DNA from: Bradyrhizobium zhanjiangense
GTDB lineage: Bacteria; Pseudomonadota; Alphaproteobacteria; Rhizobiales; Xanthobacteraceae
Direction of reading: 5' to 3'
Assembly (NCBI RefSeq): GCF_004114935.1
Contig: NZ_CP022221.1
Location: 4,361,001 to 4,425,000 of the forward strand
DNA: 64,000 nucleotides
This document shows, in pieces, positions 45,832 through 54,198 of this stretch. The number at the start of each line of letters is the position of its first letter. The first letter of the stretch is position 1. Made by a program: the position numbers and the translations under genes. The notes below the pieces were generated by a model. It searched no databases, was not told the origin of the DNA, and saw only the letters and a list, made by a program, of their open reading frames with translations.

Positions 45832-46677
45832 ATGGTGCACCTTTTCCGGACTTCGCTCGGTGTGATGGCGCTCGCGGCGGCCACTGTCGGCCTTGGGGGC
45901 TGGGCGCAGGCCGCCAACGGTCCGTTCCTCGCGCATCAGGCGCTTTATGACCTCAGCCTCGTGAAATCGCGCTCCAACTCGGTCAACAGTGCCCGCGGCC
46001 GCATCCTCTACAATTTCACGGGGAATGCCTGCGAGGGCTATACCTCGGAATTCCGTCAGGTCTCCGAGCTCGACAGCGGCGAGGGTAAGGTCACGCTGAG
46101 TGACCTCCGCTCCAATTCCTGGGAGGACGCTGCCGGCAAGAGCTACCGCTTCAACATCGAGACGCGGATGAACGAGGCCGATGCAGGCCGCGTCGACGGC
46201 TCGGCCGAGCGCGACGGCGACCACATCAACGTCAAGCTGAAGCTGCCGGCGCCGAAGACATTTACCCTCGACGGCAAGATCGTATTCCCGACCGAGCAGA
46301 TCCAGCGCATCATCGCTGCGGCCAACGAAGGCAAGTCGCTGCTCGAGCTCTCCGTCTATGACGGCTCCGACGACGGCCAGAAGGTCTACAACACGCTGAC
46401 CGTGATCGGCCAGCCGATCCCGGCCGACCGTGCCACGGCGTCCGACCCGTCGATCTCCGACGAGCATATGAAATCGCTCAAGCGCTGGCCCGTCACCGTC
46501 AGTTACTTCGACCGCGAGGCCCAGCAGAAGGAAGGCGAGCAGACGCCGGTCTACGCGATGGCGTTTGAGCTCTACGAGAACGGCGTTTCCCGCCAGCTCG
46601 TGCTCGATTACAACGATTTCGTGATCTCCGGCGCGATGGGCAAGTTCGACGTGAAGGACAGCAAGCCCTGTAATTGA
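45832..46677 (+). CDS. eipB: EipB-type cell envelope protein (DUF1849)
   Basis: The 281-residue product has a signal peptide (GVMALAAATVGLGGWAQAA), and the mature part is a beta-rich DUF1849 domain: HQALYDLSLVKSRSNS, GEGKVTLSDLRSNSWEDAAGK and AGRVDGSAERDGDHINVKLKLP. Two cysteines, C67 and C280, would form the disulfide described for EipB, a periplasmic protein needed for envelope integrity in Brucella. AGGGAATAG precedes the ATG. It is divergent from the RidA-GDPD pair. Confidence 0.93.
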   Translation: MVHLFRTSLGVMALAAATVGLGGWAQAANGPFLAHQALYDLSLVKSRSNSVNSARGRILYNFTGNACEGYTSEFRQVSELDSGEGKVTLSDLRSNSWEDAAGKSYRFNIETRMNEADAGRVDGSAERDGDHINVKLKLPAPKTFTLDGKIVFPTEQIQRIIAAANEGKSLLELSVYDGSDDGQKVYNTLTVIGQPIPADRATASDPSISDEHMKSLKRWPVTVSYFDREAQQKEGEQTPVYAMAFELYENGVSRQLVLDYNDFVISGAMGKFDVKDSKPCN

Positions 46678-46693
46678 GGGGCTGTCTCTCCTC

Positions 46694-46816
46694 CGTCATT
46701 GCGAGCCACCGGGTCCGCGCGCAGCGCGGCCCGATGATAGGCTCGGCGAAGCAATCCAGAATCTCTCCGCGGAAAAATTCTGGATTGCTTCGTCGCAAGA
46801 GCTCCTCGCAATGACG
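46694..46816. repeat. Palindromic intergenic repeat, family A, copy 4 (enlarged)
   Basis: CGTCATTGCGAG and CTCGCAATGACG ends with the usual GCAATCCAGA/TCTGGATTGC core, but the left arm has an insertion of about 36 nt (GGGTCCGCGCGCAGCGCGGC...). It lies between eipB and the second RidA gene, 66 bp before the latter's ATG. Confidence 0.88.
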
Positions 46817-46881
46817 GGGCTGGCTCTCCGCGCGCTCTCCCGCTACGCTCCGCCCCAATCACAAACATCCGGGAGCCAACC

Positions 46882-47283
46882 ATGCCCAAGCTCGACCATC
46901 TCCGCCCCAGCGGCCTGCATCACAATCCCGCCTATTCCCACGTCGTCACCGCTTCCGGCGCCCGCACCATCTACATCTCCGGCCAGGTCTCGGTGGACGA
47001 GGAGGGGCGGATCGTCGGCGAGGGCGATATTGCTGCACAGACGACGCAGGTGATGCAGAATCTCGGCCACGCGCTGAAGGCGGCGGGGGCGAGCTACGCC
47101 AACATCGTCAAGATCACGACCTTCGTCGTGAACTACAAGCCGGAGCTGCGCCCCATCATCGGCAAAGCCCGCTCCGTCTTCTTCGAAGGCATGGAGCCGC
47201 CGGCCTCGACGCTCGTCGGTGTCACCGCGCTGGCCGCGCCGGAGTGGCTGATCGAGATCGAGGCGGTGGCCGTCGCGGATTGA
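46882..47283 (+). CDS. RidA-family deaminase (copy 2)
   Basis: A 133-residue RidA/YjgF protein: YSHVVTASGARTIYISGQVSVDEEGRIVG, QVMQNLGHALKAAGASYANIVKITTFV and PPASTLVGVTALAAPEWLIEIEAVAV. It has the usual family length, shorter than copy 1 (45136). It probably removes reactive imines. The promoter region contains the family A repeat. Confidence 0.9.
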   Translation: MPKLDHLRPSGLHHNPAYSHVVTASGARTIYISGQVSVDEEGRIVGEGDIAAQTTQVMQNLGHALKAAGASYANIVKITTFVVNYKPELRPIIGKARSVFFEGMEPPASTLVGVTALAAPEWLIEIEAVAVAD

Positions 47284-47293
47284 GGTCCCTCTT

Positions 47294-47377
47294 GTAGCCC
47301 GGATGGAGCGAAGCGTAATCCGGGGTCTGCTGCTAGGATGCGCTGTCCCGGATTGCGCTCCGCTCCATCCGGGCTAC
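47294..47377. repeat. Palindromic intergenic repeat, family D, copy 2
   Basis: GTAGCCCGGATGGAGCGAAGCG on the left and CGCTCCGCTCCATCCGGGCTAC on the right form a long inverted repeat. The right edge supplies the stop codon of the ACT-domain gene (CTA at 47374-47376 on the plus strand reads TAG). Confidence 0.92.
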
Positions 47378-47781
47378 GAGTGTCTCGCGCCAGAGATATT
47401 CTGTAGAACAGCCATCGCTTCATCGGCCTTGTCGACAGGCACGAAGAGGTGATCGTGATGGAAGGCCGAAACGGCATTCACGCTGATGCCAGCTGCGGCG
47501 AGATGGGCTGTGATCGCAGCCAGGAATCCGACCGCGTCCAGCGACGAATAAACCGTCAGGGTGATCAGGCGCGAGGCGAACTCGTAGCGCAGGCCTGCCG
47601 CTTCGGCCTCTTCGCGAGGGATCACGAGTGTCGTTCCTTCGCGTTCGCGGAACGTCAGGATCGGGCTGATGGTGGCTGGAATGCTCGCGCTCGGCGCAAC
47701 CGTGCAAAACACGAAGATGCCGTCCAGGATCTCCGGCTTCATGTTGCTCAGCAGCGCTTCGAGATCGCGTTCGCCTGTCAC
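47374..47781 (-). CDS. ACT-domain protein (DUF2241-like)
   Basis: The 135-residue product is two ACT-like halves: the first with ILDGIFVFCTVAPSAS, the second with RLITLTVYSSLDAVGFLAAITAHLAAAGISVNAVSAFHHDHLFVPVDKADEAM, the clear ACT fold. Such small ACT proteins often bind amino acids. The stop codon (47374-47376) is inside the edge of the family D repeat, so the last residue was probably reset by the insertion of that element. Confidence 0.85.
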   Translation of the reverse strand: MTGERDLEALLSNMKPEILDGIFVFCTVAPSASIPATISPILTFREREGTTLVIPREEAEAAGLRYEFASRLITLTVYSSLDAVGFLAAITAHLAAAGISVNAVSAFHHDHLFVPVDKADEAMAVLQNISGARHS

Positions 47782-47980
47782 GGTGCCAGCCCCTGAAGCG
47801 GTAGGATCGTTTGAGCCCTTGCGAAGCTATCGGCGACAGAGGCTGTCGGAGCCATTGTCAACATACCTTTGTATATCTCCTCTAATCCTTCTCATGCGCT
47901 GACCTTACGCTGGTAGAATTGAGCGACGGCGGGAGATTCTTACAATTTGAGCCCACTCGGGTCACTGCGAGGAGGCTCAA

Positions 47981-48136
47981 ATGAACGTCGTCATTCGAAA
48001 GCTCAACGGCTTGTGGCACCTCATCGTCGGGTCTTGTCAGATCCGAACGCCGTTCCTGGAAACTCAGGATCGGCAGTTGGTCGTTCAGTATGCCCGGCGC
48101 GCCTATCCGGGTGCACGGATCTTCGAACGCGACTGA
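47981..48136 (+). CDS. Small protein of 51 residues
   Basis: A short frame starts MNVVIRKLNGLWHLIVGSC and ends AYPGARIFERD. The GAGGAGG just before the ATG at 47981 is a near-ideal ribosome-binding site, which makes it more believable than other frames of this size. It lies in the intergenic region between the divergent ACT and DinB genes. No family is recognised; the sequence has both beta and helix character. Confidence 0.6.
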   Translation: MNVVIRKLNGLWHLIVGSCQIRTPFLETQDRQLVVQYARRAYPGARIFERD

Positions 48137-48152
48137 GTTGAGCAGGACTCGA

Positions 48153-49442
48153 TCACTCCTGCGCCTTCTCCGGCCCCTCATACGCAATGCCGCGGATCAC
48201 CGCGGCACTGCCGAACTTCTTGCGCAGACTGTCCACCGCGCGCTCGGCGTGCGCGGCGCGGCGGTCGAGCATGTCGGTGTCGTCGGAGGCCGAGCCGTCA
48301 CGCAGCGCGCTGACGCCGGCGCCCATCAGGCGGAAGGCGGTGCCGTCGATCTCTTTCGCCAGCATCTCGCGGCAGATCGAGAAGATCTTTGCGGCGAGCT
48401 GCGTCGGGGCGGCGATCGACTGTGAGCGCGTGCGCTGGCGGAAATCGGCGGTCTTCAGCTTCAGCGTGACGGTCGAGCCGGCGAGCTCGCTGCTCTTGAG
48501 ACGCGACGACGTCTTCTCGCACAGCCGCCACAAGATCTTCTCCAGCGTCGCGAAATCGCGGATGTCGCTCTCGAACGTGGTCTCGCTGGAAATCGTCTTG
48601 GCGCCGCGATCAGGCTCGACGCGGCGGTCGTCGATGCCGCGCGCAAGCCGCCACAGCCGGCGGCCGTCACTCGGAAACTGCCGCATCATCTCGATCTCGT
48701 CGGCCTTCTGCAGATCGGCGATGATGCGGAAGCCGCGCTGCACAAGGCGTTCCTGCGTGGCCGGTCCGACGCCAAAGATGAAGCCGACCGGCCTCGAAGC
48801 CAGCATCAAGCGCGCTTCGTCCTGGTCGAGCGCGGCAAAGCCGCGCGGCTTGTCGAGGTCGGAGGCGATCTTGGCCAAGAACTTGTTGCAGGACAGGCCG
48901 ACCGAGACGGTGATGCCGATGTCGCGCTCGACCTCGCGCGCAAAGCGCGCCAGCACCTTTGCCGGGATCATGCCGTGGACGCGCTCGGTGCCGGACAGAT
49001 CGAGGAAGGCCTCGTCGATCGAGAGCGGCTCGACCAGCGGCGTCAGCGCCTGCATGGCCTGGCGCACCTCTCGGCCGACCCGGACATATTTCGCCATGTC
49101 GGGGCGGATTACCGTCGCATGCGGACAGGCCTCCAGAGCCTTGAACATCGGCATGGCCGAGCGCACGCCATAGGTCCGGGCGATGTAGCAGGCAGCCGAC
49201 ACCACGCCGCGCTTGCCCCCGCCGATGATGACGGGCTTATCGGCGATAGCAGGATCGTCGCGCTTCTCGACGGTCGCATAGAAGGCGTCGCAGTCGATAT
49301 GGGCGATGGTCAGGCCCGCGAGCGCGCGGTGGCGGACCAGGCGAGGGGATCCGCAGGAGGAACAGCGCCGCACGCCCATGTCCAGATCGGCCAGACAATC
49401 CCGGCAGAAGCAGCGGGGCCCGGCCGGATCGGGGGAGGTCAC
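48153..49442 (-). CDS. dinB: DNA polymerase IV (DinB)
   Basis: The 429-residue Y-family polymerase has D50 and the metal-binding region in IAHIDCDAFYATVEKRDDP, YVRVGREVRQAM, SIDEAFLDLSGTE, GLSCNKFLAKIASDLDKP and FGVGPATQERL for the helix-hairpin-helix. An N-terminal extension carries C11, C13, C16, C27 and C30, a putative zinc finger not found in E. coli DinB. It does translesion synthesis with low fidelity. The start overlaps the DUF3572 stop by four bases (49439-49442). Confidence 0.95.
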   Translation of the reverse strand: MTSPDPAGPRCFCRDCLADLDMGVRRCSSCGSPRLVRHRALAGLTIAHIDCDAFYATVEKRDDPAIADKPVIIGGGKRGVVSAACYIARTYGVRSAMPMFKALEACPHATVIRPDMAKYVRVGREVRQAMQALTPLVEPLSIDEAFLDLSGTERVHGMIPAKVLARFAREVERDIGITVSVGLSCNKFLAKIASDLDKPRGFAALDQDEARLMLASRPVGFIFGVGPATQERLVQRGFRIIADLQKADEIEMMRQFPSDGRRLWRLARGIDDRRVEPDRGAKTISSETTFESDIRDFATLEKILWRLCEKTSSRLKSSELAGSTVTLKLKTADFRQRTRSQSIAAPTQLAAKIFSICREMLAKEIDGTAFRLMGAGVSALRDGSASDDTDMLDRRAAHAERAVDSLRKKFGSAAVIRGIAYEGPEKAQE

Positions 49443-49750
49443 GGCACGTCGCGCTCCCAGGAGGGGTCGCCGAGCGCGTCGCCCAGCACCTGCCGCGCTG
49501 CGGCAACGTTGGTCGGATGCAGTTCCGCGGTCTTCGCAAAGGCCTTCACGGTCTCGTCATCGCGCAGCACGAAATCGAGCACGCTGAGCAGGAAATTGGG
49601 GTCGGAAGCGGCATTGCGCAGGGTCTCCGGACCGACCCCTGTCTCAGCCAGGAACAGGCCCAGCCGCTCGGGCTCGCCGGCGACGAAGGACAGGGCCTGA
49701 ATCGCAACGATTTCAGCGACTTCGCGGGGGTTGTGAACAGGCTTTTTCAC
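49439..49750 (-). CDS. DUF3572 family protein
   Basis: The 103-residue helical protein matches DUF3572: REVAEIVAIQALSFVAGEPERLGLFLAETGVGPETLRN and LDFVLRDDETVKAFAKTAEL. The family is alphaproteobacterial with no assigned function. Its stop overlaps the dinB start, so translation of the polymerase is probably coupled to it. It is divergent from divK, with 240 bp between the starts. Confidence 0.92.
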   Translation of the reverse strand: MKKPVHNPREVAEIVAIQALSFVAGEPERLGLFLAETGVGPETLRNAASDPNFLLSVLDFVLRDDETVKAFAKTAELHPTNVAAARQVLGDALGDPSWERDVP

Positions 49751-49990
49751 GGGGCCGGTTTGCCTTTCCGTTAACTTTCGGTCTCTAATTTGGAATCATC
49801 ATGCCCGAGTCTTCGCCTCGAGTCTTGCGAGCCCGACAAGCAACTGGAAACCACATCGCAGAAAGTCGGCCCTCGGGTTTAACGAAACTAGAGCGAATCT
49901 GGGGCTAGTTTGAATCCAGTTTTCGAAGCGCCGGCGAGCGGCGCCTGAGGCGTCACATGTATGGGTCTGCGGACCAATCAGGAGGGCGGG

Positions 49991-50356
49991 ATGGCTAAGA
50001 CCGTCCTGATCGTGGAAGACAACGAGCTCAACATGAAGCTCTTCCGCGACCTGTTGGAGGCGCACGGCTACCAGACCTCCGGCACCAGCAACGGCTACGA
50101 GGCGCTCGATCTCGTTCGCAAGATGCGGCCCGACCTCGTGCTCATGGACATCCAATTGCCGCAGGTCTCGGGCCTCGAGGTGACACGCTGGATCAAGGAC
50201 GATCCGGAGCTGCGCGCCATTCCCGTCGTCGCGGTCACCGCCTTCGCGATGAAGGGCGACGAAGAGCGCATCCGCGAGGGCGGCTGCGAAGCCTATTTGT
50301 CCAAGCCGATCTCGGTCGGCAAATTCATTGAGACGGTCCGGCGTTTTATCGGATAG
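49991..50356 (+). CDS. divK: DivK single-domain response regulator
   Basis: The 121-residue receiver has the acidic pair E9/D10, D53 in VLMDIQLP, T83-like [14 protein letters not shown] and K105-like LSKPISV. The [18 protein letters not shown] segment is typical of DivK, which controls CtrA through DivL/CckA and is phosphorylated by DivJ and dephosphorylated by PleC. AGGAGGGCGGG precedes the ATG. PleD follows after 14 bp, the classical order. Confidence 0.95.
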   Translation: MAKTVLIVEDNELNMKLFRDLLEAHGYQTSGTSNGYEALDLVRKMRPDLVLMDIQLPQVSGLEVTRWIKDDPELRAIPVVAVTAFAMKGDEERIREGGCEAYLSKPISVGKFIETVRRFIG

Positions 50357-50370
50357 GAAGTGAGTTCAAA

Positions 50371-51744
50371 GTGTCCGCGCGTATCCTGGTTGTCGATGAC
50401 GTTCCTGCCAACGTCAAGCTCCTCGAAGCCCGCCTGTCTGCCGAATATTTCGACGTGATGACTGCGGCGAACGGCGCCGAGGCGCTGGCGATCAGCCGGC
50501 GCGCCGAATGCGACATCATCCTGCTCGACGTGATGATGCCCGACATGGACGGCTTCGAAGTTTGCCGCCGCCTGAAGACGGATCCTGCCACCCACCACAT
50601 TCCCGTCGTGATGGTCACCGCGCTCGACAGCCCGTCCGACCGCAACCGCGGACTCGAAGCCGGCGCCGACGATTTTCTGACAAAACCCGTCTCCGACGTC
50701 GTGCTGATCGCGCGCGTGCGCTCGCTGACGCGACTGAAGATGATGACGGACGAGCTGCGCATGCGCGCCATCACCTCGCTCGAGATCGGCATGCAGGCGC
50801 CGGAGCGCAGCGCGGTGGCCGATACCGGCAAGGGCGGCCGCATCCTGCTGGTCGACGACCGCGAGTCCTCCTATGAGCGGCTGGCGACGATCCTCGCCGC
50901 CGAGCACACCATCGACGTCGAGCCGAACCCGACGGAAGCGCTGTTCCACGCCGCCGAGGGCAATTACGACCTCCTGATCGTCTCGCTCGACCTGAACAAT
51001 TTCGATGGCCTGCGGCTCTGCAGCCAGGCGCGCTCGCTGGAGCGCACGCGGCACGTGCCGATCCTGGCGATCGCCGACCCCGAGAACTCGACGCGGCTGC
51101 TCCGCGGCCTCGAGATCGGTGTCAACGACTATCTGCTGCGCCCCATCGACAAGACCGAGCTGCTGGCGCGGGCCCGCACCCAGATCCGCCGCCGCCGCTA
51201 CACCGATCACCTGCGCGACAACGTGCAGAACTCGATCGAGATGGCGATCACCGACGCGCTCACCGGGCTGCACAATCGCCGCTACATGGAGAGCCATCTG
51301 GCGACGCTCGCCGAGCAAGCCGCGACCCGCGGCAAGCCGCTCGCGCTGATGATTCTGGACATCGACTACTTCAAGTCGATCAACGACAATTACGGCCACG
51401 ACGCCGGTGACGACGTGCTGCGCGAGTTCGCGGTGCGGGTGCGCAAGTCGATCCGCGGCATTGACCTTGCCTGCCGCTATGGCGGCGAGGAGTTCGTCAT
51501 CGTGATGCCCGAGACCGATCTGCACGTGGCCGGCATGGTCGCCGAGCGCCTGCGCCGCTCGATCGCGGGCGAGCCGTTTGCGATCCACAAAGGGACGAAG
51601 CGTATCGAGGTCACGATCTCGATCGGCCTGACCACGCTGGAGCAGAAGGGTGAGGCGGTCGCCGACGTCCTCAAGCGCGCCGACACCGCGCTCTACCGCG
51701 CCAAGCACGACGGCCGCAACCGCGTGGTGGCGCAGGCGGCGTGA
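50371..51744 (+). CDS. pleD: PleD diguanylate cyclase
   Basis: The 457-residue protein has two receivers and a GGDEF domain. The first receiver has D53 as phosphoacceptor (LLDVMMPDMDGFE); the second (about 155-280) is a dimer-forming adaptor. The cyclase domain has GGEEF at 371-375 and the allosteric inhibition site RxxD at 362-365. It makes c-di-GMP from two GTP at the stalked pole in Caulobacter; here it presumably governs the motile to sessile change. The frame begins with GTG, 14 bp after divK. Confidence 0.96.
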   Translation: MSARILVVDDVPANVKLLEARLSAEYFDVMTAANGAEALAISRRAECDIILLDVMMPDMDGFEVCRRLKTDPATHHIPVVMVTALDSPSDRNRGLEAGADDFLTKPVSDVVLIARVRSLTRLKMMTDELRMRAITSLEIGMQAPERSAVADTGKGGRILLVDDRESSYERLATILAAEHTIDVEPNPTEALFHAAEGNYDLLIVSLDLNNFDGLRLCSQARSLERTRHVPILAIADPENSTRLLRGLEIGVNDYLLRPIDKTELLARARTQIRRRRYTDHLRDNVQNSIEMAITDALTGLHNRRYMESHLATLAEQAATRGKPLALMILDIDYFKSINDNYGHDAGDDVLREFAVRVRKSIRGIDLACRYGGEEFVIVMPETDLHVAGMVAERLRRSIAGEPFAIHKGTKRIEVTISIGLTTLEQKGEAVADVLKRADTALYRAKHDGRNRVVAQAA

Positions 51745-51915
51745 GCTGCCGGCACAAAAAGTGCGAAAACAACCCCATGCACAGTAGCCGGCGGTAGCAA
51801 GATCAACGGCTTACGCGAGGAGCAGCGCGGTTTGCGCTGGCGGCAGCGCCATTTGACACGTCGGGCAAAACAGGGGCATTCTGCTATCATCCCGAACGGA
51901 TCCTACAAACTCCGC

Positions 51916-52018
51916 TGTCATTCCCCGCGCATGCGGGGAATCCAGTACGCCGCGGCTTCTCGGTTCTAGCCTCACCGTCTCTGGAATACTGGATCACCCG
52001 CCTTCGCGGGTGATGACA
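51916..52018. repeat. Palindromic intergenic repeat, family B, copy 2
   Basis: TGTCATTCCCCGCGCATGCG and inner GGAATCCAGTAC match the other copy at 17041, with right arms TACTGGATCACCCGCC and GCGGGTGATGACAC. It lies just after the TetR gene's end. Confidence 0.85.
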
Positions 52019-52040
52019 CCGAATGGTGCGGCGACGGCGG

Positions 52041-52649
52041 TTATTGTTGTGGCGCGGGCTTGCGTCCTTTCGCGGCCTTCGCATCAAGCCCCACATCCAC
52101 CCCCGCATTGCGCAGCAGCACCTTCGCCGCCTCCTTTGCCGCCCTGGCCATCGCCGGATCGTCGCGGACGAGGTCCTGGGCGATGGAGCCGTCGACGAGC
52201 AGCACGAGCTGGGTTGCGAGCGCGTCGGCATCGGCGACGCCGAGCTCGGTCAGCCGATCACGAAACCAGAGGCGGCGGCTTTCCTTGAAGGCGATTGCGA
52301 TCTTCTTCACGGCGCGGTCGGAAGGCCCGAGCTCGGCGACCGCATTCACGAACGGGCAGCCGCGAAAATCCTTGGCGGCGAAGCGTCGCTCCAGCGAATC
52401 GAACGTCGCAAGGATCTGCTCGGCCGGCGGCTTGTCGGAGGGGCGCTGAGCTACGAAGCGGCGTTCCAGATAGGCGGCGATCAGCGCGTCCTTGGAGGGA
52501 AAGTGGTTGTAGAGCGTGCGCTTGGAGATGCCGATCTCGGCCGCGATGGTGTCGACGCCGATGGCGCGAATGCCTTGCAGATAGAACAGCTTGTCGGCGG
52601 TCTGAAGGATCCGCTCTTTCATCGTCTGTGGGGCGGGCGGGGGAGCCAT
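52041..52649 (-). CDS. TetR-family regulator
   Basis: The 202-residue protein has an N-terminal HTH (RILQTADKLFYLQGIRAIGVDTIAAEIGISKRTLYNHFPSKDALIAAYL, about 12-60) and a TetR_C-like ligand domain. The start at 52649 was chosen because the longer frame from 52706 would cover the palindromic operator at 52702. It is divergent from the MFS transporter gene at 52780 and probably represses it and itself. The inducer is unknown. Confidence 0.9.
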   Translation of the reverse strand: MAPPPAPQTMKERILQTADKLFYLQGIRAIGVDTIAAEIGISKRTLYNHFPSKDALIAAYLERRFVAQRPSDKPPAEQILATFDSLERRFAAKDFRGCPFVNAVAELGPSDRAVKKIAIAFKESRRLWFRDRLTELGVADADALATQLVLLVDGSIAQDLVRDDPAMARAAKEAAKVLLRNAGVDVGLDAKAAKGRKPAPQQ

Positions 52650-52701
52650 GCGGTAGCGCGCGTCCTGTTCGCTTGACAGCACCGGCCCTTTATAGCCTAA
52701 G

Positions 52702-52717
52702 TACACAGACCTGTGTA
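52702..52717. promoter_or_regulatory. 16-bp TetR-type operator
   Basis: TACACAG-AC-CTGTGTA is a perfect 7-bp inverted repeat with a 2-bp spacer, midway between the TetR and MFS genes. Its size and place fit a TetR-family dimer site that regulates both. Confidence 0.8.
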
Positions 52718-52779
52718 ACCAAAATCAACGGCAAAAGCAGACGGCGGCTTTCGCGCCGCGCCCAAAAGGGAGAAGAAGA

Positions 52780-54012
52780 ATGCCCCTGTTGCAGGTTCTG
52801 CGTCCGACCTTGCCCATCCTGATCGGCGCCTCGATCATGCTGACGCTGAGCATGGGGCTGCGGCAGTCGCTCGGCATCTTCCTGCAACCGCTGACGCATG
52901 ACATCCACATCTCGGTGTCGGATTTCACACTGGCGCTGGCCGTGCAAAACCTCGCCTGGGGCTTTCTCCAGCCGCTCGCCGGCGCCATGACCGAGCGCTA
53001 CGGCTTTCGCCCGATCATGATCGTGGGCGCGCTGATGTACATCGTCGGCCTTGCGCTGATGGCGACCGCCAACGGGCTTGTCAGCATCATGATCGGCGCC
53101 GGCGTTTTGATCGGCACCTCGCTGGCCTGCACGGCGGCTGCGATCGCGATGTCGGTGGCGGCGCGCGCGGTGCCTGAGACGGTGCGCTCGACCGTGCTCG
53201 GCATCGTCTCCGGTGCGGGCTCGCTCGGCGCGCTGCTGTCGGCGCCGATCGGGCAGATGCTCAACGAGGGCTTTGGCTGGCGCATTGGCCTTGCCGGCTT
53301 CGTCATCATGTCGGTGCTGATGATCCCCGCCGCCTGGTATGCCGGGCGCGTCGACCAGATCCCGCTGCCCAAGCCGGCCGCCGACGAGATCGACGATGCT
53401 ACGGCTGCGATCGCGGCGCGGACTGCGTTCGGCAATGCGTCCTTCGTGGTGATGACCTGCGCCTATCTCGTCTGCGGCATGCAGCTGGTGTTCCTCACCA
53501 CGCATCTGCCGTCGTATCTGGCGATCTGCGGCCTCGACCCGATGCTGAGCGCGCAGACGCTCGGCATGATCGGTGGCTTCAACGTGCTGGGCTCGCTGTT
53601 CTTCGGCTGGGCCGGGCAGCGCTGGAATAAGCTGGCGTTGCTGGGCGCGATCTACATCCTACGCTCGCTGGCGCTTGCCTGGTATTTCATGCTGCCGGCG
53701 ACGTCGTTCTCGACGCTGCTGTTCGGCGCCATCATGGGCTTCCTCTGGATGGGCGTTGGTCCGCTGGTCGCGGGCGCGGTCGCCGAGATGTTCGGCCTGC
53801 GCTGGCAGGCGATGATCCAGGGCCTCGCCTTCATGAGCCACCAGATCGGCAGCTTCCTCGGCGCCTACGGGGGAGGGCTGCTCTACGACGCGCTCGGCTC
53901 CTACACCATGGCCTGGCGCATCGGAGTGGCACTGGGCCTCGCGGGCGGCATCGTGCAGGTCGCGTTCGCGCTGATCAGGCCGTCGCAGCCGCCGGTGTTG
54001 AAGGCGGCGTAG
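52780..54012 (+). CDS. MFS transporter (oxalate/formate- or MCT-like)
   Basis: The 410-residue product has about 12 hydrophobic helices. The SLGIFLQPLTHDIHISVSDFTLALAVQNLAWGFLQPLAGAMTERYG start is typical of the MCT / oxalate-formate antiporter part of the MFS. The substrate is probably a carboxylate or hydrophobic drug. AAGAAGAAG precedes the ATG. It is divergent from a TetR gene and shares the palindromic operator at 52702, so expression is probably induced by its substrate. Confidence 0.88.
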   Translation: MPLLQVLRPTLPILIGASIMLTLSMGLRQSLGIFLQPLTHDIHISVSDFTLALAVQNLAWGFLQPLAGAMTERYGFRPIMIVGALMYIVGLALMATANGLVSIMIGAGVLIGTSLACTAAAIAMSVAARAVPETVRSTVLGIVSGAGSLGALLSAPIGQMLNEGFGWRIGLAGFVIMSVLMIPAAWYAGRVDQIPLPKPAADEIDDATAAIAARTAFGNASFVVMTCAYLVCGMQLVFLTTHLPSYLAICGLDPMLSAQTLGMIGGFNVLGSLFFGWAGQRWNKLALLGAIYILRSLALAWYFMLPATSFSTLLFGAIMGFLWMGVGPLVAGAVAEMFGLRWQAMIQGLAFMSHQIGSFLGAYGGGLLYDALGSYTMAWRIGVALGLAGGIVQVAFALIRPSQPPVLKAA

Positions 54013-54198
54013 CGAGGGGCGTTGTCGTAAGCGCTAGCCCACGAGTTCAAGCAAACCTCGCGCCGCTTGGCCGCGAATAGCCGCTCGTGCCCCTGAAGCC
54101 GACCTGGCGCGCTGTCCAGACCCCGGCCTTTCGTCCGGCTGGGACGGAAGATGTTCATCCTGCTATATTAATTCCAAACTGGCAGGGTGGCGGTGGCT

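Noticed and set aside
49751..49990. CtrA boxes (TTAA-N7-TTAA) upstream of divK
   Set aside because: GTTAAC and TTTAACG occur, but no pair with the right spacing was found.
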